NCBI GenBank assembly: GCA_013396755.1
Contig: VWZF01004016.1
Coordinates: 124,598 to 188,597 of the forward strand
Length of the DNA: 64,000 bases
Direction of reading: 5' to 3'
Origin: Sclerurus mexicanus
Taxonomy: Eukaryota; Chordata; Aves; Passeriformes; Furnariidae
A program made the translations under genes and the position numbers. The first letter of the stretch is position 1. Each line of letters begins with the position of its first letter. Shown piece after piece: positions 23,920 to 34,400 of the stretch. Under the pieces are notes generated by a model that saw nothing but the letters and a program-made list of their open reading frames with translations, was not told the DNA's origin and did not search any database.

Positions 23920-26665
23920 GTTGGTATACATATGTGAATTCAGCTTGTGGTGCAGGTCTAAAATTGAAATGGTATTTCATGGGTTTTGATACGTATGTCC
24001 AAAAGGAATGCATGTCAAAAATGAAGTTGGATGCCTTACTAGTAGTCTTTTTTTTGTCCAGCTTGTAGGCTCCTGTATGTTACTACTTTTATCCCCTTTA
24101 GAGTCTGGTGGGGTTTGTTTTGTTGGTTTATTTTGTTTTTTCCTGTTGTTTGTTGCTCCTCTCCATCCCCCCACATCTGCCAATAAAATCAAGCCACCAG
24201 AGCTTTTAGAAGGACAAATTCCAGGTAATAATAGCTTAAAATACAAGACTGATTTTGCATTCCTTTTTAGACTTGATGGACAGTAGCAAGTATGCTTGTT
24301 TAAAGTGGGAGAAATAAACCCAATTGAGAGATTACAAGTCAGAGTTACAATTTACTAAAATGATTGCAATAAATACAGTGATACAGAGAAAAGTGGTTTT
24401 AATCCAGAAAACCAGGTGTATAACCCAGCACCCTGAGGCACGAACAGAATGGAGAGTGGTGTTCGTTAGCCCCTGTGCTGAGCACCACTCAGTGGGTCCC
24501 CCTGAGCACAAAGTAAAGGGAAAGGAAACCTGTTGGTGAGGCTGATGGTCACAGTCTGGTCGAGAGTGGCAGTCACAGTCCTGTTGGGGTTCTGGTCCTC
24601 CTCTGGATCTTATGAGTGGTACAGAAGTCTCCAAACCCCAAGGATATACATGCTCAGGTGCTGGTGGGAATGCCCAGTACATCCCCCGGGGCGGGGAGTT
24701 TCACAAGGAGTGGTTTAACTCTGTAAGTCATGGGATATTTTCAGAATCTTTGATGGCCTAGGTCGTTGCAGATGCCTCTTGTGCCAGTCCCTAATAGTCC
24801 ATTAGCAGATGTGACCCCTCAGGTGGGTGTGAAGGTGCTGGTGCCTCCCCGGAGGGGAGTTATCCCAGCTGAGTCACTGGGATGAAGTCAGAGAAAAACT
24901 CCCCTGGTTCTTTAACACCCACCCTGTATCCTGAGGTGTCAGGGGTGCCCTGGGCAGCTGCTGCAAACAATCCATTATTAACAGTCCATCAGAAATGACA
25001 CAAAGAGTGTAGAATACACAGTTTTGGTAACACCCACATAGTGATAAACTGGTCCTGGCCCCTGTACCTAGGACAGCAAGTTAATTGGGTATTTGCATAA
25101 GGTACATACAAACAACCCTCAAAAGTCATAATAAATGCTGTGGTATCAATCCTTGAACAAAAAGTGCTGCAGAACAGAGGCCACTGTGATTGCTCTCAAT
25201 TTAGCTATGCCTGTCTGCTCAGATCAGTGTTATGTTTGAAACATAAACGCAAATGCATCTACCTTTGTGGTTACCTTTGGAGTTTGGGTGCATTTCACTA
25301 TTATCTGTTGACATTTATCAGGCATTAACTAGTTAAATACTTCCTGTGAATTATGCTGGGGTTTTTTCGTTATAGCCTGTGGTTAATTTGCATGAAAATT
25401 CATGTTTTTTTCTTGTAGAGAGGGCACTGCCTGCTGGGTAAAATAAGCTGAATGTAGTCATTGCTGTGTGATAAAACCTCCCTCACCTCTGGAAATTACG
25501 TTGGTGTCCTAAGTTTAGTCAGCTAGTATTCTGAACTCAAACCATTTTTCATATGTTTTGGACCATATCAGTAGCTTTGTACCCTCCCACCACTCCATCC
25601 CCTTCCTCTGGCTCTAATGCTTTAGCATCACCATTCCTAGATTTAATTCAGCTTTCTTTTCTGTGTGTATTTCAACTTGAAATCTCCATAGACTGTACTG
25701 TAATTAGGCAGAGCACAAGGTGTGGGGCTGAAGGAAGAAAGTGCTTGCTATCTTGCTTCTGAGAAGAACTTGCCATTTAAGGGACAGTGTCTGAAATTAC
25801 TGTTACGCCCTTGAAAATCTCTTTTAATATAAAGATTTTGTTGGCAAAGTTTTGCTGGTTTTTAGTGTTCTCTGTAACTTTTCCTGATGTTGAGAAATGA
25901 GGGCATTGATATATCTTTTTCTAAATAAATACGGGAAGAAAAGAAGAGTTGGGCAACTTCCTTTCTGTGCTAGCACTTCACACAGAAAGACAGTACATTT
26001 AATGCCTGGGTTAAGACCTTTCTATAAAAATTTCGCTATTAGCTGTTAGTGTATATGTATGTATAGATGTAAAAGAATATATCTTGAGATGTATTTTGAG
26101 GCGTAACAATTTATCATATTCACTGGGAGGATAGTTTTCTCATACGTGTTTGACGTAAACAGCACCTGTCTCTTTTAAAGTCTTATTTCTGAAATCGTAT
26201 AAAACCTGAAAATCATACAAAAGCAGGAGGTACATAGACAAAATTAAGCATGGGAGATAGTGTTTATGTTGTGGGAAGAGTGTAAAAACCCTGATAGACT
26301 TTGTTTTGGAAGACCAGTTAATAGTTCTCAGTATGTTGTTGCCTTTCATAATATTTTTTTTAAAAAGAAAAGGAATTCAGCTTTGAAGTGTTTTTCTTCG
26401 GAAAAAAATAGAGCAACAAGTACTTCCACTTCATACAAAATGAAATACTTGAACTTTGGAAGTGTCTGTAGTTTTAAAGGACTGGAAAGTTTCCTTTTCT
26501 TTTGCATTAGTTCCCATGCTGTGAAGTGCATGTTGCTATGAAGAGCTCAAACACGAGTTTCAAGTACCGGTGTTCTTGTGTACTGTGAATTTGAATGTAC
26601 GTGCATCAAACACAAAATAGCCTTGTGCTCTGCCTCTCACTGATACAATTGTTCTCTCTTTGAAG
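23920..26665 (+). other. UBP1 intron 2
   Basis: 2.7 kb intron. Positions ~24297-25159 look like an inserted repeat (listed separately). The remainder is AT-rich with no coding resemblance. Confidence 0.7.
24297..25159. mobile_element. Candidate solo LTR / interspersed repeat in UBP1 intron 2
   Basis: A block of about 0.86 kb is more GC-rich than the surrounding intron and is bounded by TGTTTAA on the left and TTGAACA on the right. These give TG...CA ends with a 6/7 inverted match, as in retroviral LTRs. AATAAA motifs lie near both ends (24314-24319, 24369-24374 and 25128-25133), so orientation is unresolved. I found no exact target-site duplication and no retroviral coding sequence inside. 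An avian ERVL-type solo LTR is my best guess. The boundaries are approximate. Confidence 0.4.
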
Positions 26666-26742
26666 GTCAGTCCTATGAGATACGTATGCTCGATAATCGC
26701 AAAGCTGGAGACATCCCAGAGATCAATGGGAAACTGGTGAAG
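26666..26742 (+). CDS. UBP1: UBP1 exon 3
   Basis: 77 nt, residues ~90-114, encoding QSYEIRMLDNRKAGD then IPEINGKLVK. It is preceded by TCTCTTTGAAG and followed by GTAAAT. The RMLDNRK strand is characteristic of UBP1/TFCP2 rather than TFCP2L1 (RLLENRK). Part of the immunoglobulin-fold CP2 DNA-binding core. Confidence 0.95.
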
Positions 26743-28303
26743 GTAAATTTAAGTTCTCTAGGTAGTGTTAGTGACAAACCAGAGACTGTGTTCTGTGGAT
26801 TTTTTTTTTCTGCTGTCACTAGATTGAGAAAGAAGGGGAAAATGTCAATTAAAGTCACTTTGAGAGTGGTGCTGATAAAGGCACTGGAACAGTGTGCCTG
26901 TCAACTTTAGGCTGTATACTTTATGAACTTTGAACTGTGGCTTGCTTATACAGTCCTATTCCTTGTTCTTATTTCTCTGTGGGATGGTTGTTCAGAGATC
27001 ATTTCAGGAAGTGCTAAGCACGAGCGTAAAACTGGGATTTGTGAGTTCTGTAATTAAACTTTTTACAACCTGGCATGGTGACTTGCTGTAATAAGCACAT
27101 GGAATATCAGCACCCTTAGGTGCTATTTCCTTGTAGCCTTGGGGTATGTCTCTGCTGTAATTTTCTAGGTTGTTATGTGTGTGATGAGTCATTCGGTAGG
27201 TAGAATAGAACAAAGCATTGTAAAAGTTAAAAACAAGTAAATTTTACCATAGCAAGGTATTGTAATGCTGCATCACTGAACTTCTCGTTTTGGACACTTA
27301 AGTACTGGAATCCCAGTACTTTACCAAATAGGACATTTCATGGTGGTGGAGGTGGCTGCAGCTATTTCCAAGTTCCAAACTTGCCAATTTGAGGTGTAAA
27401 AGGAGTGGTATGTTTTTGTTCACTTTGAAATAAACCCAAGAAAATGCAATGAATAAACTCCATTATATAGCTCTTGGGTTTTGTGGACGCTTTTAGCTAC
27501 TAATACACGGAAGACTGTAGAATAATGAAAAAAATAATTATGCAAATATGTCTACATTCTGTTTATTGGGTAGCAATTAATATCTGCAGTGGTTTTTCCT
27601 CCCTCTGTGTAAAAAATTGCTTTGTATGTGAATTCATACATTGTATGTACATTCATACGTTTAGCAGTACCAAAACTGGTCACACAAATAGGTATTGTTA
27701 GATAATTGCTTCTACCTGAATAAAGTTAATCATGTTGTAGTTGGTTTATATCAATATTTCAGATAGAGTAGTTGAAAAAGTTGGAAAGGTTTTTTATCCC
27801 TTCTTTCTATTAATTAAAATCATAGATTCATTGTAAATATGCTTGTAAATACTAGGAAGGGACTTTCCTATTTTATTTCTTAAAATGTCCTACAAATATT
27901 CACTGAATTCCCAGTGAAAGATGGCCAGTAGTATTCACCACTTTTCATACAAACTGAAATCTTTTGTGTTAGCTTTCTGTAGTAATTTGGGGTTGCCCAC
28001 ATAGTGTTGATACTGTGCTGTCAGTGTTGCTCAGTTCACTGCGTGTAATTCATAGTGACCTTTAGAATATGCACTCAGATGTAATTCTCTCTTACATTTT
28101 TTACTACATCTTCAAGTATCTCCTGCTGCTCAGTTTGTGTTCTGGAATATTTTGGGACACTCATGGTTGCCAGATTTTTTGCTGTAAATATGTATTTATC
28201 GTCACTGTGGCTGTTTTGAAATGTTCCAGTGCTTTATCTTCAGGCTGTTTCTAAATGTGTAGTAGCTTGTGTCTCATCAGATGCTTGTTTTGTTCTTTAT
28301 TAG
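26743..28303 (+). other. UBP1 intron 3
   Basis: 1.56 kb AT-rich intron. No exon, RNA gene or repeat recognised. Confidence 0.75.
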
Positions 28304-28409
28304 AGTATTATAAGAGTTGTGTTCCATGACAGAAGGTTGCAATATACAGAGCACCAGCAGCTGGAAGGTTGGAAGTGGAACCGCCCTGGGGACAGACTTC
28401 TTGACTTAG
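28304..28409 (+). CDS. UBP1: UBP1 exon 4
   Basis: 106 nt, residues ~115-150, encoding SIIRVVFHDRRLQYTEHQQ and then LEGWKWNRPGDRLLDL. The acceptor is TTCTTTATTAG and the donor is G|GTATAA. This is one of the most conserved blocks of the CP2 domain (FHDRRLQYTEHQQLEGW). The RPGDRLLDL ending is UBP1-like. Confidence 0.95.
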
Positions 28410-29017
28410 GTATAATTGTTGCTCTTGGTCGCCACTGCATGGAATTCAATTTCCAAATTTAAATTGATCATGTTCACATTTATGTTGGGGCTGGTGAAAA
28501 ATGACAGACCAGTTTTGCTGGATGGTGCCTTGTCATCATGTTTATTTTGAATATAAGTGTTCTTACGACTTTCACATTTCTTTAGGACTTCTAGATGCTA
28601 TGAAAAAATAAGATAACTCTGCAACATTATACATTTAATAATCTTTCTGATTTTGATTATTATACATTACAGTAATTAGTAGAACCAGAACAAAGGTAAC
28701 TTTCTGTAGTAGATTGTGAAAGTGGCACCAAGAGAGTTTCCATACTTTGCATAACTTGGTAATTTTTTGGTGCATGACTTGGGGTGGCAGCAGGGGAGGA
28801 AAACCATAAAACACCCAAAACCATGAGCACTTTGTTGAAACTACAAAGTTCTTCATATCCTAGGAAACTGTTTCTGAGTCAAGCGTATGGTCAAGCTACC
28901 AAAGCCCCCGTTTTCCCACCCTGCCTTGTGTATGCTGATGGTAACCATTTTGCAATTTATTTATAGTCTTTTCTTGCAATATGATTATTTTGAAATATAT
29001 GCTGCTTACTTTAATAG
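28410..29017 (+). other. UBP1 intron 4
   Basis: 0.6 kb intron, AT-rich. Nothing recognisable. Confidence 0.75.
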
Positions 29018-29124
29018 ATATTCCAATGTCTGTTGGAGTCATTGATATCAAGACAAATCCAAGCCAGCTCAACGCAGTTGAATTTTTATGGGATCCAACA
29101 AAATGTACATCTGCTTTTATTCAG
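29018..29124 (+). CDS. UBP1: UBP1 exon 5
   Basis: 107 nt, residues ~150-185. It encodes IPMSVGVIDIKTNPSQL, NAVEFLWDPTK and CTSAFIQ. It completes Asp150 (G|AT) from exon 4 and ends in phase 0 with CAG|GTTTGA. The cysteine in DPTKCTSAF replaces the arginine usual in mammals (DPAKRTSAF, from memory). It appears in an otherwise conserved loop and could be lineage-specific or a sequencing error. Confidence 0.95.
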
Positions 29125-30352
29125 GTTTGAAACTTTATTTGACTGCATGTCTGTGTTTAGTGCCTTTCTGGTCACAACCAGTAGTATATTTGCAGTAGGA
29201 AGCTTCTTGGTTTCTTATTTGTGGGATGGCCATTAAATACAGTCTTTGAGAAAAAACACAGGTGCACAGTTCTGTTAAAGTCCTCAGTAAGGTTTGTCAA
29301 GTTAATTTGGGTTTTTAGAAAGACAAATAAAAAGCTTTCAAAAAAGTGTTTGAAGAAAGCTGTCATAGTTAAAATATTTAGTTATAAGAATTATATCCCT
29401 CTCAATAAGTCTCATTACTACTTTTTTTTTTTTTTGAGACCCTCACTTTCCTAGTGGTGAACCTCAGCAGAATCTTGGCTTGAGGATACAAAATGAAAAG
29501 TGTTGTGCTACAAATTGAGGGGTTTAAATCAGACATTCAGCACGTTTCTTACTGTGTCAACAGGCTTCCTTTTAGTAGGAGTTTTATTATTTGTGTATTT
29601 GATATTCAGGGCAACTGAACATGCTTTGTTTGGAAGTTATTAATAGGGAAGGTTCAGATTTGCATTGGAACTTTCACCTTTTGTCTCAGACCTGGTCTTA
29701 TTTTAAGAAGGTATAGGTGTAAAGTTTGAGGTTGCAGCATTTCTTACCGAGGGTGTCAAAATAAGTTAAATTCTGTGTTGTCAGTAAGTTAGCTCTGGTC
29801 TAGTCCAATAAAAGGTACTTTCTTATAGTAAGAGTTACATAATTACTGAAATGTAGTCTCCTTGAAATAGGAGATAAACTATTAAATATTTTTGTTTATG
29901 CACTTCCTTAAAAGTGGTAACAGACTGAAAATGGAATTGATCATACTACGCAAGTGTAGTTCACTCAAAGTGCTTAAAATTCCATAAGAAAGCAACAAAA
30001 ATTTGGAACACTGTCTAGTGAGATTCATCATAACTCCTTCTGTTGCACTGATTTTCTCTTTGGATACCTTCAGGAGTATTTCTAGCTTATAACCCCAGTC
30101 TTCATTCTAGTGTAGCAGCTGGGGTGATTCCATGCTGATTCAGAGGTCTGTGGACTTCTGCAGGAGTTGGGCATTCTGAAAATGCCCACAGGTGGGGGTG
30201 CATGAGATGAAAAACTCTTCTAGTCAGTGACATTTTCCAGCTTTGCTAGTATTTATTGCAAGAAACTGTATGTGTTGTTGGTAACATACAATGAAGTTCA
30301 TGTCTGGAATGCTTCTGAGGGTCCTTTTGGTTTGGTCATTGTTTTCTTTCAG
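29125..30352 (+). other. UBP1 intron 5
   Basis: 1.2 kb intron containing a T homopolymer near 29422. No other feature recognised. Confidence 0.75.
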
Positions 30353-30505
30353 GTCCATTGTATCAGCACTGAATTTACCCCTCGGAAGCATGGAGGAGAG
30401 AAGGGAGTTCCTTTTAGGATTCAGGTCGACACATTTAAACAGACTGAAAATGGAGAATACACTGATCATCTGCATTCAGCTAGTTGTCAAATCAAAGTTT
30501 TTAAG
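30353..30505 (+). CDS. UBP1: UBP1 exon 6
   Basis: 153 nt (51 codons), phase 0 both ends, residues ~186-236. It encodes VHCISTEFTPRKHGGEKG through VPFRIQVDTFKQTENG to SASCQIKVFK. This carries the CP2-family hallmark RKHGGEKGVPFR, in the DNA-contacting part of the fold. The acceptor is TTTTCTTTCAG and the donor is AAG|GTAACA. Confidence 0.96.
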
Positions 30506-30655
30506 GTAACAGTAGCAAGCAGATCCTTAAGTGTCTCAGAAGTTCTCATAAAGATGCAGGACATCTTTATATTACTGCTTGGCTTCTGAGATCAGATTTC
30601 AGTTATAAAATCACCTTCCACTAGTGTTCTTGTTCATGTAACTGTTCATTTTTAG

Positions 30656-30766
30656 CCCAAAGGAGCAGACAGAAAACAGAAAACAGACAGAGAAAAGATG
30701 GAAAAGAGAACTGCACATGAAAAAGAGAAGTATCAGCCTTCATATGACACCACAGTTCTTACAGAG
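30656..30766 (+). CDS. UBP1: UBP1 exon 7 (basic linker)
   Basis: 111 nt (37 codons), residues ~237-273, encoding the lysine/arginine-rich PKGADRKQKTDREKMEKR and then EKYQPSYDTTVLTE. The basic run closes the DNA-binding domain and is a likely nuclear-localisation region (inference). It is separated from exon 6 by only 150 bases. Confidence 0.95.
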
Positions 30767-31301
30767 GTAACAAAATAAAATTGCATCTGCTGACTGAGGA
30801 GAAAATAGATAAATGCAGCGTGTTACTTAGCTACAGTCTTGGAAGGGTTGGGGAAGAATTAGTTCTACATAAAGATAAGCTTTTTATTTGACAGATTTGT
30901 CCAGTGAGCAGCAACATTAAATTTTGTTGTTTAGTAAACTTGCCTTTACATACTGGATAGGTGCTTGTATTAAAACACACTAAGTTTGAACGCTGTTTGA
31001 CTGACTGTACTGAACCCTTGAGCAAGACTTTTGATACAGATCTAAAAATCTTGCATCTGAAAAGCAAAAACAAACGAGGGGGGACTCAAGTTTAATTACC
31101 AAATTTGAGCTTCAGTGTCTATTTTTCAGAGATTACTTAATTTAAGGCCAGAGCCTCAGTAGGTTTTTGCATTTTTTTTATTTAAACATCAGTGAGTTCT
31201 ATGCAGTTTTCTAAATATTTCAGAAGTTTTTAAAAGGCATTTAGATCTTTCCTCACTGTATAATGAAAAGAAATTGATGCACATCTTTGGTGTTTGTCCA
31301 G
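30767..31301 (+). other. UBP1 intron 7
   Basis: 0.53 kb intron between the basic linker exon and the cassette exon. No internal feature recognised. Confidence 0.75.
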
Positions 31302-31409
31302 ATGAGGCTTGAGCCTATAATTGAAGATGCAGTTGAACATGAGCAGAAAAAGTCCAGCAAGCGGACTTTGCCAGCAGACTACGGTGATTCTCTGGCAAAG
31401 CGAGGCAGT
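31302..31409 (+). CDS. UBP1: UBP1 exon 8 (36-residue cassette)
   Basis: 108 nt (36 codons), phase 0 at both ends, so it can be skipped without frameshift. It encodes MRLEPIIEDAVEHEQKK, SSKRTLPADYGDS and LAKRGS. In mammals this segment distinguishes the long UBP1 isoform (LBP-1b) from the short one (LBP-1a) and is absent from TFCP2. It is therefore strong evidence for gene identity. The acceptor TTTGTCCAG and donor AGT|GTAAGG are intact. Confidence 0.94.
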
Positions 31410-34400
31410 GTAAGGGACTTCTGCTTACCTTTTGATTATGCAAGATACCTTGTGCAGTGTTAGATATAGGAGAAACTTCCATTATATAAAGTAAAACTAT
31501 TTTGATTGCTGTGTCTTAATTTTATTCACTTTTATGTATACCAATTACTCCATGTTCGCTTTCAGCAAAGGAATCCTTCCTAAATCTAACACTTAAACTG
31601 TTGCAGAAGGACTATGTAACTTAAAAGTCAAGAGCTTTCAGTTATGTGACTTTAAATGAAATAGCTTTTTGCTTTCCTATATGTGTGTAATTAGTGGAAG
31701 TAAGAATAGTGAAATTTAGTGGTTTGTTTGTATTTGTACTTACATTCAACAGAAGTTTTCATGTACATCAGTATTTTTAAAGCACCATGTCCTGTTGCAG
31801 GTGGTTATTACTGATTTTTCCTTTATCCGTCTACATTCTGTGCTCCAAGCAGATTTAATGCAGCTCAGAAGAGTCAGTTCATCTTCATGTTATGTTAGCT
31901 TTGTATGTCCCCCCAAAAGGAAGGTAACATATTCTGTGCCCTCCCTAACATATTTCCTGCACAGTCGTCCTGTCAAGGGTTAGCACTTCAGATTTCTCAA
32001 ATGCTCTTCCTTAAGATGAGTACCATTAAGACCGTGTATGTTTCAGAGAGAAACAATCCTGCATCTTTCATTTAGGCCGTGTGAATGTCAATTAGTAACA
32101 TGGCTGTGGAAGGCAATTATTTGGCTTTTCTTTAAACCAGCACACTGCTGACAGCTCTTTCCCGACAGTGCTTAGGTAATGACTGTGTGACTCTTGTCCC
32201 TGGGACATTACTTGGTTTGTATTTATGATCTGTGAAAGTTTATGTATATGGTTTTATATTTGGGTTATAAAACACTTCAGTGTATGCCCCTTCTTTGTAA
32301 GCCATGTAACTGGGTGGGAGGGAACAAGGGATATTAGCCAGATGAGTCCTTTGGAGGATTTGGGGGCTTTGTTTGCATTGCACGCCCCAAAACAATCGTA
32401 TGTACTGAGCTGTCTGAAATTACCTTCTGATGTTCTTGGTTCTTGTGTTGGGGTGTTGTGGGTTTTTTGTTTGGTTGGGGTTTTTTGGGGTTTTTTTATA
32501 AGGTTTTTTAAGGTGCGCTTTTAGGATTCTTTGGTATTGTATTTTTTTATTTGTTCCAGCTGGTCCTGGGGGAGAGGCAGGACAAAACAGGATTTTATCA
32601 CTTTCCCTTATAAAGTATCTTTTTAAGCTGGTCCCAGAAGGGATTTCTGTGTTTTTCTTTCCCCCATGTTCTCTTGCCCTTCGGTTGTTATTTCATTGAA
32701 TGATTGTTGCATATAGGAAGAATAATGAAGAAAGGCATTTTTAAAAAAATAAGACAAATCCATTGTACAGAGTAGAAACTGTAGCTAAATGATACCTGGA
32801 ACTTGTCTAACGTTTTCTTAACCATCTCTTGAAACACTAAGCTTCTGTGGACGGAAGCATTACTTTAATTGTACAGAAGAAAAGCTGAGGTGGGACAGTA
32901 CTGGACTTCTAGTGCCTTTCCCAGAGCATTTAAAGGATAATGACCCACAGACTACTTTGAATAACAGCTATGCACAGCTTTCTAGTTGCCTTAATTGTGC
33001 AGCCGACTTTTCATGTTCTGCATTTTCCCTTAATAAAATGTTTTCTTGAGGTAATTTGGTCAGTTTGTTCAGACCGTTTGGAATTTTATCCATGTAGGAT
33101 GAAATCCTTTCAGCCTCGCTAACTTGTTATTGTTTGCAGATTTAACACATGGTTTTTCCATCATTACAATGATTGTTATCATCAGCAAAGTTATTAGAAA
33201 ACGCCAAGTCCATAAAAAATACCAGGAAACACTATTTTGCTATATTTTTAGTGATACCTTGGTAATTGCTATACACTCACTTAATGCTGTTTTCAGCTAT
33301 GTAAGTTGTTTTCTTGATGGAGAAAACGAGTGTTGGATTTACATCTAGAAGGCAAACTCCTCAGCCTTTTTTCTCTTGTCACCAGACAGGCTTGTTCTTG
33401 TGGGCCCTCTGAATACGGACAGGGATGGTACATGTTTCTAGTTAGAGCAGTTCTGTCCTTGCAAATCTGTCTTTCCAAACACGCTCACCAGAAGCTTTGG
33501 CTGCTGCCAGAATTCCCTCATACGTGTAGATCCAATGTTCTGTGTATGCAGTACCATGTCACAGAGGGGCTTAGACACAAAAAGTGAAGACCTCTTTCCA
33601 TACATCTTGAGAATTGACCCGATTTTGAATATTACATGTTTATTTGATGGATATTTTAACTTCACATGCCCTAGGAACTGTAGCTCCATTACACAAAACC
33701 AGTATTGTTTGCAGTGGGTTTTTCTTAATGCAGTCAGGAGTGCTGTATCTTACTCAGCCAGTGCTACTTTCTAGATGCCCAGAAATAGTCCTCTGTTACC
33801 TTTTCTTGAATTCTGGAAATGAATATGGATACAGTCTGTAGTTCTCGTTCTTTTTAAAGCTGTGTGTTCTTATCTTCCTCCTACACCTAACCTATTATAT
33901 AGGCTTTTTCATTCCTTGCTTTTTGCATCTCATTTTGTGTGTTGGCTTTATTTTGCCCCTCCAAGGTTCTGCTGTTGTATTTGTTAGATACTTCTATTTT
34001 TGTTTCCTCCCCCGCAAACGATTCCTTCCAGCTCAGTCACAGTCAGATTTGCACAGATCCGTTTCTTACTGTGCTTCTTTCAGAAAACATTGACTCTAAT
34101 ACGCTTTCTTTCCAATTTAATTCGTATGGGATTCTAACACAGTGCAAGGAGTTGAACCAGAGGGTTTTTCTAATTACCATAACCCATCTTTTCCTTATCA
34201 CTCATTTTCATAAGGATTCCATCTAGGTATGCTTTTCCATTACTTCTCTTAATTCACTTGATGTATCAAAATTCAGTGCAATTCACTGCAGTTTGTGCAG
34301 TGTTTATCTCGGTATTATTTCAAACAGACAAACACATAGTTAAACCGTTTGTTAAGACTTTTTCATGCTATGGAGCATGAGTTCTGTAGATATAAAAGGC

